Assembly: GCA_033675265.1 (NCBI GenBank)
Contig: JAUJYZ010000316.1
Location: 372,001 to 436,000 of the forward strand
Source: Actinostola sp. cb2023
Taxonomy: Eukaryota > Cnidaria > Anthozoa > Actiniaria > Actinostolidae
Direction of reading: 5' to 3'
Length of the DNA stretch: 64,000 nt
Shown: positions 23,055 to 35,159 of the stretch, piece after piece
Layout of the letters: each line of letters opens with the position of its first letter
Position numbering within the stretch: position 1 is the stretch's first letter
Made by a program: the position numbers and the translations under genes
The notes under the pieces: generated by a model
Database searches by the model: none
Seen by the model: only the letters and a program-made list of their open reading frames with translations
Told to the model about the DNA's origin: nothing

Positions 23055-25335
23055 CAATTGGCTTTTTGACACATAGAGAATCGTGCGGGCGCTTTGTCAA
23101 TAGCTTATACAATACAATACAATACTAAGTCTGCGTATGTGGCTTGCGCTTATGTCGCTAGAGGAGGAGATGGGCGGCGGTTTATATTATAATACTTGTC
23201 TAACGGATCGGCCGCCGATGTTATTTCCATCTCAATGAGTCCCGTTAACTTTGCCCTTTTAATATACCACGAGGGTGCGGCTTTCTGTGTGATCTCCTTC
23301 ATAAGTAGGAGCATTAGCCAATTACAAATGACAACAACCGCAAATAATTTGATATAAATAAACGGGTAGATATATAAATGTAGACTTGTAACTCAGAAAC
23401 AATGTCGTTTGTATTACATATCTTGATTTATTTTCTCTCTTATTTTATTTACAAAAAATGTTTCTAAGGTTATTATCTGAACTAGGGATATCTTCACAAA
23501 ATACACAGACAGACAGATAGATCATGTAATAGTAATAATATAATAGTAAAAACAGTCAAATTACTATAACGAACAGTTCACTGACTCCCGATGAAGGTAC
23601 GATAATATGCGTTAGCGCGAGGGCTAAGGTATTTGCTTAGGCTAAGTAGATCTTTACACTTTTTCTCAGTAAGTTTAATTCGCTTGTTGTTTAACGTCCT
23701 TAATGTACTGCTGTTGAGATTTATTTCTTTTTTTGTGGACCTCAAGTCTAATATAGTTGGTTCTTCACGAGGATCCAGAGTTTTTCTCATCCACACAACA
23801 CCAGGGTGACCGAATGTTTTTACTCTGTTGTCAGTGGGATCAATACGTTCTCCAATACCATAGTTAAAGTGTACCATATCACTGAAGCGAAAAGGCTGAC
23901 CATTAATGTCTTTTCTTTGATCTGCGTATTTTGTTCTGAGCCATGTGGAGTAGCATTTAAAGTGACCTTGTTCCATTTCAATCCAGGTTATCTTTGGACT
24001 TAAACTGTTATTTATCAGGTTGATGTAGTCCGTTGGTGTTTCAATAGTTGCTCTTCTCCTGAAAACACTCTCACAGCGTCCTGCATTTCTGTCAACCGGT
24101 CCATAAGAGTGTCCTGGTATGAGGAATTTGTAGTCGATTCTTTCCCTGGCTCCCGAAGAAACCAAGTTGTTTAAATACATGGCAACAGTGTAATTCTTGT
24201 TTTGAGATCGAGCGTTATCCGCCCAAAAGATGCACCATTTTCTGTTTTCTTCTTCAGTTTCTTGTAGGTGACGGTCGAGACAAGTATCGGGATGTTTTGG
24301 TGCAACGCTTTCTGGCCAGACATAAACTGTTCCTTTCTCAGTTTCGCCACTGTGTATTCCGAACGCATACGTCGTTAATTTGCTTGAGTAGTAAGATTGC
24401 TGACAAGAAAGCTTTGGACAGGTAATGTTTTTATGAAAGTCGAAGTGGAATGATGAAACTCCATCAGAACGCTCGCGTTGCATCAGTGATGTTGGCTGTC
24501 CAGTAGCGTCCATTGAATTATTGATCTCTCTTGTGAGGTGAAGAACCTAGCACTATATATCCTTGATCAGCCGTCATTCCCATGGGAATATTTAGGTTAA
24601 GCAATTGGCTTTTTGACACAGAGAGAATCGTGCGGGCGCTTTGTCAATAGCTTATACAATACTACTATAGAATAGTGTTGTTATCTAATATACCGATGAT
24701 TAACTTTGGCAACATGTTAATTTTCGGCTTATTCAGATCCTTAGTATGTGCATACACTTGTCGCTTTCTCTCATAGTGAGGTGTTTTTCTTTTCAAGATC
24801 AGTTTCGGGATAACATAGACATAACCACCTTTGCATTCGTCAATTTCATCAAATGAGACAACTTGTGATGATCTTATTCTCGGCCCGCTAACTTGAACTA
24901 GTGATACTCAAGTGTGTAACTTTGTGTATTCTTAGCCTGTTTCACACTACCGACATAATCGTAATCGCAAACAACATACGCAAACCAGTGTCGTAAGTAT
25001 CACGTAGGTGTGAGAAAAGACAAGCAAGTTAATGAGCAGATTAGCGTTAATCCAGGATTAAATCTTATGAAAACTATTTGACGCTAATCCAGGATTAGCA
25101 CTAATCGCCTTTCGAACAAGATAGATAGATAGGACAACCCGCCCCAATACAATACTAAGTCTGCGTATGTGGCTTGCGCTACAATTGAATAGTGTTGTTA
25201 TCTAATATACCGATGATTAACTTCGGCAACATGTTAATTTTCGGCTTATTCAGATCCTTAGTATGTGCATACACTTGTCGCTTTCTCTCATAGTGAGGTG
25301 TTTTTCTTTTCCAGATCAGTTTCGGGATAACCACC
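23055..25335. repeat. direct repeats around the DDE-like locus
   Basis: A block containing GGCTTTTTGACACA and ATCGTGCGGGCGCTTTGTCA occurs at about 23058 and 24608. A block from AATAGTGTTGTTATCTAATA to TCATAGTGAGGTG occurs at about 24672 and 25187. AATACTAAGTCTGCGTATGT occurs at 23121 and 25150. The three overlapping pairs show that two or more copies of one element were joined out of order. Confidence 0.75.
23578..24513 (-). pseudogene. DDE-transposase-like protein, C-terminal part (5' truncated)
   Basis: A 311-residue open frame. Motifs in order: FHFDFHKNITCPKL (DFxKxLxxPK, first Asp), an aromatic YAFGIHSG, then CIFWADNARSQNKNYTVAMY near residue 95 (WxDNxxxQNKN, second Asp). FLIPGHSYGPVDRNAG follows, with PGHSYxPxDR (third acidic position). 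This is an RNase H-like transposase core seen in many invertebrate elements. It lacks its N-terminal half, which is found as a separate copy at 22873-21725. There is no internal stop. Family name not recognised with confidence. Confidence 0.65.
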
Positions 25336-25416
25336 ATTATTTTTTCGTCAATTTCATTAAATGAGACAACTGATATACGGTATAAATGGAATCTAGCAAG
25401 TAAACTAGTATGGGCT

Positions 25417-25554
25417 GGTTGAAAGGAAATTTGTAACACCGTGTAAAAATAGAGACTTACTGACATCGAAGTCAAAAGGACGAAGGGCTAAGGCTCGGAA
25501 CGTCAGTTAAGTAAGTCACGATGTTTACACGGTGTTAGAAATTTCCTTTCAACC
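25417..25554. mobile_element. foldback element with CCGTGTAAA hairpin
   Basis: GGTTGAAAGGAAATTTGTAA-CACCGTGTAAA is mirrored by TTTACACGGTGTTAG-AAATTTCCTTTCAACC. The interior contains GGGCTAAGGCTCGGAACGTC, related to the hairpin at 36781-36909. Confidence 0.7.
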
Positions 25555-25559
25555 ATTCA

Positions 25560-26754
25560 GATATACGGTAATCATGAAAGGATAGATAGATAAATTAATC
25601 GATAAGTTAAATGTAGACTAATAACATCAGAAACAATGTTGTTTGTACTTGTATAGCTTGATTAATTCTCTCTTATTCTCATTTCATTTACAAAAAGGTT
25701 ACTTTGAGCGACTTAGAAAGTAAAGTTTTGATTGTTTTTTTTTATAATTTCAAATGCATGGGCATGGTTTTTGTCTGATTCCTTATCTTACACAACTGAA
25801 AAGACTTCATCAATTCCCGTTACGAGGCGTACTAGGCATAACAACATGCCTCATTATTTCTTCCGCGATGATTAAACACTCGAACACCGCAAAATATTAT
25901 CGTAGATTCATCAGATGTGGTTTATCCCAGGGCTCCTTAGCGGGCCCACGAAATGGGGATTCGCTAGGCACCCTGGGAAAAAACAGATCCATGCACAGCA
26001 TGAAATTGTACATGAAGAGAAATATCATTCTCAAGGCATGATGCCTAAATTTTCGTGCTCTTGGGGATGCGTTTCACGTTGACAGTTGATTCAGTTTTAC
26101 TGCATGCCCATGTGCGCGTAAAAGTAATTTGAGTAATCGTCATCCTAACAATGCTGTTTTACTACAAGCATGGCATATACCGGGAACAGTCATGCCAATG
26201 GCACCATATACGCTGTTTTGGGTATACAATTTACTTTCTAAGCCGTTTTTGATAATGTATTGGCAAGGATAACTGAACTAGGTGTATATGTTCATTTTTG
26301 CTAGCTGGAGTGTGGATTCCTTTTAAAACAGAACTTGAAGGCGGATGTTTCACTTTGGCGAGAACGATCTCCATTAATCTCTTTTCTGAAAGGAAAGAAA
26401 AGTGTCACTGATATTTTAATTTCTAAATCCTCTTCGTTCAAAAAAAGAAAGTCAACCATATTAGTTAGGTTCGTCCAGTCTCTTCTATTACTAGCAAAAC
26501 ATTTTCAAATTTTAAACCAGTTTACATCAATTCTGATAATAATAATAATAATAATAATAATTTATTAATTTATATTGCGCACTTTTCATGCATAAAATGA
26601 TGAAAACAAGCTTATTATAAATCTGCGTTAATGTGCAGAATAAAGTGATGTCACTTAACCCAAGAAACAAAGACTATTAGATAAATTGTAATAGTCAAAT
26701 AGAAACAACAGCAAACAATGGTATTAGAGTCTGCTAATGCAGACTGGTACCTCC
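25560..26754. other. no gene recognised
   Basis: Short ORFs only. An (AAT)n run lies at about 26538-26562, followed by a 3'UTR-like AT-rich sequence. Confidence 0.35.
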
Positions 26755-26871
26755 CTTGAAACTTGGAATTCCTAGCAATTCCTAGGAATTCCTAGGAATG
26801 GAGGTGTGAATTTTCACGGTAAATTTGGACTTGGAATTCCTAGGATTTCCTAGGAATTCCAAGCTTCATTA

Positions 26872-27084
26872 CAGTGTGGACACTCGAACCGTGAACACTT
26901 CAAGTTTTTTTCGAACTTTTTTTTCCGAACTTTCTATTGCCTCATAGCCTCTCAAATGGAGCATTAAGTTTAAATGCACTTAGTAATCAAAATAAATCAT
27001 TTTTCTGATCAATTTGCTCGATCGATAATTTATATATATGTGTTAGAAAAAACCTAAGTGTTCACGGTTCGAGTGTCCATACTG
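26872..27084. mobile_element. Tc1/mariner-type MITE (TA target)
   Basis: TA-CAGTGTGGACACTCGAACCG at the left, mirrored at the right to ACTG-TA. Arms of about 30 bp include GTGAACACTT. It splits one of the GGAATTCC arrays. Confidence 0.75.
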
Positions 27085-27379
27085 TAAATCAGGCTTTGAA
27101 TTCCCAGGAATTCCTAGGAATTCCAAGCTGTATTTTTTGTGGGTGGCAAATGCAATTAAATCCATACATATTGAAAGAGGGATATGTGAAAAGAAGAAAA
27201 ATAGAATGGAGAAGTGAAAATAAATAAATGGATGGATGGTTATAGATGAATAAAATGAGAACTATCTTTGAAATTAAAAATTAAAAAAGTAAAAAGTAAG
27301 AAATAAAACTAATAAAAAGTAAGAAATAAGTAAGATTCTGAAGCAATGATCTTGGAATTCCTAGGAATTCCTAGGAATT

Positions 27380-29095
27380 CTTGGGATTTCAACTATTCCA
27401 GCCAATCAGGGTTCAGTTCTATAACAACAGTAGTCACAATTATTAATATTTATTAATATTTATTATTATTAGTTACAATGTGATATGATAATTGTGGCGT
27501 AATTTAATTATCCACCATAAAGCCTTGCAGTTTCCTCTGTTGCCTGCATATAAAGGTATTAAAGCATTAATCATCAAAATCTAACAGAGAATATAACTTA
27601 TTATTATGGAAGGAAATACAATAGGAAAGCTGTATGTATAACTACATATACATGTATATTGATCAGTGCATACAGTACATATATAGTACAGTAACCAACT
27701 GAAAGCAGAGAACTGAAATAAGAATATAATCATTCTATATAGTTTCTTCGTTCAAGTAAACCACTGCTTAGCTGTACAAATCTTTCAGTTAGAAAACATT
27801 GCTGTTGATCAACCATTCCTATAATGGCCGGAGCTCAGCCCCTTAATAAACATGAAGTTAAGAAGACGAGTTTAATAGAAGAGTGTATATGTCAGTACCT
27901 CTGCGACCAGGGTATTCTTTTGCTGGTTTCATTACTTTCTGTTTCTTCAAATCCTTTCTCACAAAATTAATCTGAATATTATATTAAATATCTTATTAAA
28001 GGATGTTTTGGTCTCTAGTTTAATACAATCCATTCATGACTAATCCTTTATTTACTCATCAGTCAATCACTATAGACTCATGGATTTCCATGACAATGTG
28101 AGAGATTAGATTCCCATTGTAAGAAAGGATGGCTGTTTACATGTGCTGTTTAGCATACCATAACAAAGAAAGCAGCAACAGAACATGAACGTTTAATAAA
28201 GTCTAATTTTACTTTGTTTCACCTCGGAAAGGAAAATATACTACTTCTGTTAACTCTTCTTCTTATCTGTATGTTCATAGGGGTTCCAAAATTATGTTGG
28301 TCCAATTACAGGAGTAATATAACAGCGAAGTATCAACGGCGCGCTTAATCTAATATTATTTAGTTCTTGCATGGTTCAATTGCGAAAATCGGTATTCATA
28401 ATCAGAGATAAGCAGTCTTAATATTTTCTGTTTTAAGCAAAGCATTTAAAGTTATCTTTAGAAGCATTACTTTTAGTTTGATTTGGCTTACATTTTCCAC
28501 CAGTTTGAATGGTTTCTTGGCATGCATAACTCTAAACATAGCATTGAAACTTACCTTGTGAAATCAGCGTGCAAGTTCTTGAATTTCACCGCATGTTTGT
28601 GAATATATAACACTGCCACATAATGTCAATTGTTCCATGTCGTTCTCCAGGGATTTAGTTGAAGAAAAGAGTGATAAAGATTCGACTAATAGTTTCCACT
28701 ACATGCTTATAAACATTACTCAGCGAATAATACAAAATTGGCGCCTGACACGACCTGACACATGAATTCAAACCGTGTTCTAGCCAATCAGAGTGAAGCT
28801 CTGCAGGAGATATGTTCCAAATATGGAGCTACAGTTGTAGGTACTAGACTCCCTCGGCCAATTTACGAGCAGTTGCTGTGAAATTTTTCTAAGTGTCACG
28901 AGAGCGTCTTTCTTATAATCTGTGCCCATTATATGAAGCGCTTAGCAATTCCTAACAAACTTGGGAGGGTTTGAATTTAATCAGCTCAGATAATTCCTTG
29001 CATTTAGACGTGCAGCGTTTTTTTTATATAGACATCCCAGAGAATTATCAATTATAACTCACTTATAGTTTAAAGAACCATTCTCAGAAGTTTTC
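27380..29095. other. no gene recognised
   Basis: 1.7 kb of AT-rich sequence with no supported exon, TIR pair or RNA gene. Confidence 0.4.
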
Positions 29096-29651
29096 TTTTC
29101 AGTCTTGGAATTATTTGGAATTCCTAACATTTCAAGTTGGTGTGAAAGCATTCTCAAAAATTCCCAGCAATTCCAAGGTTTTCAAATGAACCTAATTTGC
29201 ATGTCTTGGAATTATTTGGAATTCCTAGGAATTCCTAACAATTCCAAGTTGGTGTGAAAGCATTCTCAAAAATTCCCAGCAATTCCAAGGTTTTCAAATG
29301 AACCTAATTTGAATGTCTTGGAATTATTTGGAATTCCTAGGAATTCCTAGGAATTCCAAGTTTTCTGGGAATCCATTTCGCAAGGGCTAGTCGTTACTTA
29401 ACGTGGAAAGGGAAGTAACCGGACCGGAAAGCGCGCAAAGGCGCTTGGGAAGGAGGGACGCAAGCGCGCCCACATTCCTAGTAAGAGAAGCGACTGGGAA
29501 CGAGTCTGCTGCTAATGTCTATTTGTTTAATAACTACTTCACAGGTTGTGAAATCACTCTAGCTGACCATTACATAAGAAATGAAACTTTGGATTCTGCT
29601 AATGTAAATGTAGGAAATACTGAATAAAACTAGTTAGATCAGTTTGCGTAT

Positions 29652-29730
29652 GACTGTGAAAAGCTACGATACACGGCATGGCACTGACGGTCACGGTACG
29701 GCGCGATCCGTGTCGTAACTTTTTCACAGT
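29652..29730. repeat. short hairpin element
   Basis: ACTGTGAAAAGCTACGATACACGG at the left, in three short blocks, is mirrored by CCGTGTCGTAACTTTTTCACAGT. The loop is rich in CGGTACGG-like motifs also seen at about 40980. Confidence 0.6.
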
Positions 29731-29995
29731 TATATGAAATCTGCCCAATCCGATGACCTCACATATTCGTCAATGTACACAATAGGGACCTTTAGCACTA
29801 GGACGACGACGTCGACATGGTCGAGGACGACGAAGTTCGAAAAAAGTGCTTTGTTCTTAATTTTGTTCATAATTGTTTCATTTTCCGTGTTTTCACTAAA
29901 TTTGTGTCGCCTTTCATGACATGAATGACATCAAGACCAAATCGGGCTCATTTCATACATTCCAACAAGAAAGTATTCAATGCTAAAGGTTCCCA

Positions 29996-30750
29996 ATTAC
30001 GTACCTTGCCAAAACCACTGACGGACTGAGCGCGATTCTGTCTAGCTTGCATCACAATGAGCGCACGACTCATCTGCAAAGAACACAATTAGTAATTAAA
30101 GACGCACTACGGCCATTGTGCTCTCGTTGTCGCAATATTCGCTATCAATAAATCTCGAAAATACCGAAGAGAACTACCCTGTCTCCTATGACGACACAGT
30201 ATCGTTGCACCACGTGACCGTCAGTCGACATGAGAGATGTTAGTACAAATAGGGTCTTCAGAACTAAGATCCATTTGATGACACGCTTTCCAAAAATTGG
30301 AAAGCTTTCTCAAAGTTACATCCGTTCCAAGACCCTATTTGTGCTGGCAATTCTCATGATGTGACTCTTATCCTAGTATACAATTACGCACATACCTTGC
30401 CAAAACCACTGACGGACTGAGCGCGATTCTGTCTAGCTTGCATCACAATGAGCGCACGACTCGTCTGCAAAGAACACAATTAGTAATTAAAGACGCATTA
30501 CGGCCATTGTGCTCTCATTGTCGCAATATTCGCTATCAATAAATCTCGAAAATACCGAAGAGAACTACCCTGTCTCCTATGACGACACAGTATCGTTGCA
30601 CCACGTGACCGTCAGTCGACATGAGAGATGTTAGTACAAATAGGGTCTTCAGAACTAAGACCCATTTGATGACACGCTTTCCAAAAATTGGAAAGCTTTC
30701 TCAAAGTTACATCCGTTCCAAAACCCTATTTGTGCTGGCAATTCTCATAT
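29996..30750. repeat. two-module satellite-like repeat, cluster 2
   Basis: Module order M2 (29996-30229), M1 (30231-30356), M2 (30357-30620), M1 (30623-30749). Nearly identical to cluster 1 at 10254-10906, 19 kb away. An AT dinucleotide run borders both clusters. Confidence 0.85.
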
Positions 30751-30815
30751 ATATATATGAAAGATACAATATCTACAGTCATTTGCAAAAATTCTGGCCG
30801 CCACGATATATCAAT

Positions 30816-31001
30816 ATATCAATATATCGGGTGCATTATGGGTAATTAAATAATACTATTTTGAGTTTCCTAACTTATTAAATCAAGCAAAATTTACAAA
30901 CAACAAACGTATGACTAAAATAAACATTATACTAAATTTATCCCGCTTTAAGGGGAATTTGCTATTATTTAATTACCCATAATGCACCCGATATATTGAT
31001 A
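30816..31001. mobile_element. foldback MITE
   Basis: ATATCAATATATCGGGTGCA and TTATGGGTAATTAAATAATA at the left are mirrored by TATTATTTAATTACCCATAA and TGCACCCGATATATTGATAT. Confidence 0.8.
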
Positions 31002-31019
31002 TTTCGTAATGATTTACAA

Positions 31020-31660
31020 TTTACATGTATATAATATTATAAATAAATTAAAATATAATATGTATGGTAAAACTAAACTAATTTGTCATCAAAGAAGGAA
31101 GAGGGTAACTGATCTAGTTTTGATTTAAAAGTTTGGATAGATTTGCAGTTTCGCAAATCTTCCGGTTATTTATTCCAGATAAATGCTCCTCTATAGCCGA
31201 AGTGTCTTTTCCCGTAGTTTGTTTTTGGGAGAGGCAATTGTAATTTAGATTGCGAGCCTCTGGTATCGTATGGCGTTTTGACCATTGTAAATTTACTTAT
31301 TAAATTTTCGGGTGCCTGCTTATTATAAATTTTGAACATTTCTGCAGCTAAGAGTTTTCCTCTCCGAACTATTAGTGTGTCTAATCCTAATTTAGCTAGG
31401 AGAGGAGCAGAGCTACAGTCGTACGGCGAATTTGTAATTATTCTAACCACGCGGTTTTGTATTTTTTGAATTTTCTTTGCAAGTTCTGATCCCAGACCAT
31501 CCCAAACTGTGCTACAATAGTCAAATTTGGGTTGAACAAATGAAGTGTACATAGTTTGGAGGGAAGCCATGGGAACGTATGGTCTCACACGTTTGATTGC
31601 TCCTATGCAGGCAGATTGTTTTTTTGAGGTCTACTCAATATGCCTTGTCCAGCTAAGTGT
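31020..31660 (-). pseudogene. LINE reverse transcriptase, 3' part (split by 12.4 kb element)
   Basis: Minus strand. The segment after the catalytic core includes SFVQPKFDYCSTVWDGLG, the KIQKIQNRVVRII motif and a tail ending FGYRGAFIWNK. These are typical of CR1/Jockey-type RT C-termini. The upstream part (YADD core) is at 44041-44395. The two join in frame around LGVHLDET/LSWTRHI when the element 31661-44040 is ignored. In-frame stops near 31630 and 44073 show it was already decayed. Confidence 0.8.
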
Positions 31661-31689
31661 CATCGGGCAGAATTCCTATTGTTCTCGAT

Positions 31690-32740
31690 GACATGTACTT
31701 ACTGACGCTAAGATGCGAGCAGATGGAATAATTAGTATGCATCATTGACTACAATGAGTTTGATTGGTTGACGATTATTACTTGAGGGACTAAGGTATTC
31801 CCATACCAAGTTTTGACAGCTGTCTATTATCTGCTTTGGGACCACGAAATTCCCTGTGGTCGTTAAGCATTACTTGTTTATCATATCAAATGCATCGAAG
31901 CAACAAATCTCCTGTTTCAGTCAGTATCTATCAGTCATCTTACACGAGACAAGTTTGCTTGTGATTTTAAACTTGGCGATTATAATGAAAGCGCGATTGC
32001 TGTGGTTCCCCCTTGTGTGTTATTTACCTCAACGGACAACTCTAGAAAGATTCAAAACTTTAATAAAGTATTTCTGCGCCTTTCCTATTTCTTTAGCGTT
32101 AGCAGAGAATTGTAGCAAATCGTTGGATCCCGGAATGTTTTTAAAAATACGGCACAAACAAGTGTTACTATACTGAGTCGGTAAAGAGTATTTTAAATTA
32201 TAAGCATATTGACCATTGACTTTTGCAAAGTTGGTTGGAGTCGATATTCAACTCCGGTTTCTCGTTTTCCTGTCCGGTTCAGTTACTCTTATCTGACTGT
32301 CTTGTCTTGTCATGGCGTTTAGCAGATCTTGCCCTCGCATCACGTGTCGTCGGATAAGTGGTGGTACTTGACTGCCACTTGATCAGCGCAGGGTGTTCAT
32401 CAGCTCCTGTCCTCTCATGGCGTTCTGCCTGAAAAGAAGTGGAGCTGTGCATCCACAGTCGGAATTCGAAGGCGAGTTTTGCGAGTTTTGATTACTGTCG
32501 GACATGACTTTCTGGTGATTGTTTCTTGGTTGTCCTCAACAAGGTGTTGAATATGACGCTTCATGACAGAGCATGTTGTAAGCTGTTTAGCCGGCACGCT
32601 CCCATTGTGCTTAATTAGGGCGTGCTTACAACACAAAGCAAAACGGCGCCCCCTTTTTTGAAATCTGATTAGGTATTGGTTACTAATGCTCGGTTAATTT
32701 GTTTTGATGAAAACTTCACAAAAGCCTGTTTACAGTCAAA
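31690..32740. other. 5' region of the element, no gene recognised
   Basis: Non-coding lead from the left TIR to the chromodomain ORF. A minus-strand 73-residue frame at 32415-32636 has no recognisable motif. Confidence 0.35.
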
Positions 32741-32743
32741 ATT

Positions 32744-33433
32744 ATGCTAGTTGTTGACAACCGTCTTGCAGTTAACATGTCGAAGCGATTTAGAGAAGCA
32801 CCCGGGTTTTATACATCCCACTTAAATGATGATCCTGTTTTCAAGAAAACGTACAGACCAGAGTCAAAACCAGTTGTGATGGGGTCTTACCAAGTAGAGC
32901 GCGTTGTCGCTAGGAGAATTCGCGGTACAAAATGCGAATACTTCATCAAGTGGCTAGATTACAGCTCCAGCGACAACACCTGGGAACCCGAAGACCACCT
33001 GCCTGAGGAACTGATTACTGCGTTCACGAATCGATCTGTTGATCCAGTTCGCATTGACGTTTGTAGAGAACGATTGGCTCTTCTTCTTGAAAGAGGTCTC
33101 AAATCGCGGTTTCAATCCAAATATGAGACATTGATCATGAGACATGATGCTATTCGATGCCTACTACCACAGTTACCTTTAGACCTCCAAGGAAGCTACA
33201 CAAGCGTCACCGAGAAAGAGCTGTGTGATGCAGGATTAGCTTCTTCCTTGAAGAAGTGCTTGAGTGTTACTGGAGCTGGTTATTCTGTGATTACCCCACT
33301 ACAGATAAAGATGCACATTGGAAAGTCGCCAGCCTTCTTAGATGAAAATAGCGGCAAAAAGATTACTCGCCCTATTGAAAAGGTTAAATTTACTTTTCTG
33401 AAAGAATACTACAGCGGAAAGAACACCACATGA
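32744..33433 (+). CDS. chromodomain protein carried by transposon
   Basis: 229 residues if started at 32744; Met12 (32777) is an equally good start. The chromodomain spans about residues 48-100: SYQVERVVARRIRG, CEYFIKWLDYSSSDNTWEP, EDHLPEELI. Y49, W70 and Y73 form the expected methyl-lysine aromatic cage, with W80 in the WEP motif. The C-terminal 120 residues are unrecognised but end in a conserved-looking basic/aromatic tail (KVKFTFLKEYYSG). Chromodomains bind methylated histone tails. In a transposon it could direct integration or tether the transposase to chromatin, which is inference. The stop is 18 nt before two histone-type stem-loops. The frame is intact. Confidence 0.8.
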   Translation: MLVVDNRLAVNMSKRFREAPGFYTSHLNDDPVFKKTYRPESKPVVMGSYQVERVVARRIRGTKCEYFIKWLDYSSSDNTWEPEDHLPEELITAFTNRSVDPVRIDVCRERLALLLERGLKSRFQSKYETLIMRHDAIRCLLPQLPLDLQGSYTSVTEKELCDAGLASSLKKCLSVTGAGYSVITPLQIKMHIGKSPAFLDENSGKKITRPIEKVKFTFLKEYYSGKNTT

Positions 33434-33451
33434 GTCAACTCACAAAACAAT

Positions 33452-33497
33452 GGCTTCTCTAGAAGCCACCAACAAAACAACGGCTCTTTTAGGAGCC
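33452..33497 (+). terminator. tandem histone-type 3' stem-loops
   Basis: Stem-loop 1: GGCTTC-TCTA-GAAGCC at 33452-33467, followed by ACCAA. Stem-loop 2: GGCTCT-TTTA-GGAGCC at 33482-33497, followed by ACTAA, preceded by AAAACAAC. The 6-bp stem, 4-nt loop, A/C-rich upstream and ACCA downstream match the metazoan histone mRNA 3' element. An AATAAA signal follows at about 33543. Confidence 0.7.
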
Positions 33498-35143
33498 ACT
33501 AAATGAACTGAGGGTTCATTGACTTTATGCTGCTTTAATGTTGAATAAAATATTTATAACATAACCCTTTATTTTCAAGAGGGTAAAATTAGTGTCAGTA
33601 AATAAAAGATCATAAACAGTTTTATTTACAATGCCTAATGTTCATGTTTCGACTATTGACTCTTTGGCTTGTGTTTGTCTTGCGGCGATCCCATGTGGGT
33701 TGCTAAAAAGTAATAGCAGACACCGAGTTACAACTTGACAAAGTATTTCGTTTTATTTTTTATCCGTTCGCGAGTCTTGTAAACAAACCAGTGTCATTCA
33801 TTCACGGCAAAATGGAAAACGAGCGACGCAAAAGCCGTTTGACCAAAAACAAGTAGTCCAGATGAATCCGTCCAGATACTCACAGTTGTTTGTCGGGTGT
33901 AACCTGGCGCCGTCAACAACAAACAGAAGCTGGTCTACAACGAAATGTAGGTTCTTTAATATCATATAATCCCTAGAAGAAATGAAAATAAATATGTAGT
34001 TCATTAGCTCTCGTTATCTTTTTATATTAATACACTGGTAAGCTACATACCAACGCTGTTGTTGGACTTGATTTGATGAACATGATATTATTATTAGCGC
34101 GCATTGCTTTTTATCGCGTCGCACACTTACTCCATCAAGAATCTCCAGATGGCCGGTAAGGACAGAGGCCAGCTCCTCCAGGTATAGCTTTACCTGCGGA
34201 TCGTTTACAATGATCTGTAGGGAACGAAAGAGTCTAGTCATGCTCTAACTACCGCTTATTGTGACAAGATTTGACATGTCGCTATATACTATATGCATTG
34301 AAATTTTTTGATATTAGCGCAAGGCTTGTAACTTTATGATATATTTATAGTCTGTATGATTTCGTATATCAATATTAGATAGCTCGTAATTGTAATCTTA
34401 CCGTGTTGTACTTTGGTTATTGAACATTTCCTGGTATATTTTCACCCACTGAGTAGAACCATAGTCCATAGACATAGTTAGACTGTCCGAACGAACCATA
34501 ACTTTATACTATAAGCTTAATTTATAATTAAAGGTATAAAGTAAGCTTATTAATTTAATTTTCTTTTGTAGAAACAAGCGTTACAGTACAAACGATTGAA
34601 TGATGTGTTGTTTTCTTCTTTCTAGCTAAGAGCCAAGGTGGGTTTTCTATTCTAGCTAGTATAGTTAACTTTTTTAATACTAGCTGGCTATAAAGCTTAA
34701 CTTATAAGTAGAGTTTTAGTGATAAAGATCAATATATTATACGACGTTTCGGCGTCACTGACGCCATTCTCAAGTGAATTTTAATGAAAAACAAGTAACG
34801 TTAACAGTACAGTAACATTCCAAAAGCTATAGTCAGCTTGAAAGTACAATGTAAGTAGCACGAAACATATTATTATTAACTTTAAAAAGTTGGAATAATA
34901 TGTTATTATTAAGCTTATTAACTTATAAATGTACTAGCCATAGCTATCATTGTTTGTGTTTTTATAATCTAGGAAACCATTAACCTACCCAAACCAAAAT
35001 TTATTCATGAGGTTGTCGCCTAGCTGGTGGGGGTCATTTTTGTATAAAGCCCTATGGTCTTCTTAAAGTGTGTGCATCTGATGTAGAATAATACACATAG
35101 ACTATAAGCATTAGATCTGGCCATTGACTTTATTAAATTGGGT
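33498..35143. other. intergenic between convergent genes
   Basis: A minus-strand exon-like frame is at 34217-34131 (IIVNDPQVKLYLEELASVLTG, AG/GTAAGT borders), but its neighbours do not chain. A repeat motif GACGTTTCGGCGTCACTGACG at about 34743 resembles a common invertebrate repeat. Otherwise nothing is supported. Confidence 0.4.
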
Positions 35144-35159
35144 GGCTCTTAAAAGAGCC
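35144..35159 (-). terminator. histone-type 3' stem-loop of the minus-strand gene
   Basis: On the minus strand GGCTCT-TTTA-AGAGCC is followed by ACCC and preceded by AACAAAACAAC. It starts 18 nt after the stop at 35177. An AATAAAG signal follows about 10 nt later. Perfect six-base-pair stem with the canonical TTTA loop. Confidence 0.75.

Larger units (their letters stand above)
26755..29362. repeat. dispersed GGAATTCCTA self-palindromic arrays
   Basis: At least seven clusters (26762, 26831, 27099, 27352, 29103, 29212, 29325) repeat GGAATTCCTAGGAATTCC-like 10-mers. Each decamer is almost its own reverse complement and clusters are typically headed CTTGGAATT. The 29103-29362 part is a ~110-bp tandem repeat (TTCCCAGCAATTCCAAGG...). 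Not coding. Confidence 0.75.

Noticed and set aside
26335..26568. 77-residue ORF ending in poly-Ile
   Set aside because: The end is the (AAT)n microsatellite; the rest has no motif or splice support.
33798..34241. minus-strand exon-like frames as further exons of the transposase-like gene
   Set aside because: The gene's stop and stem-loop at 35.1-35.2 kb lie upstream of them, and their phases lead to an early stop.
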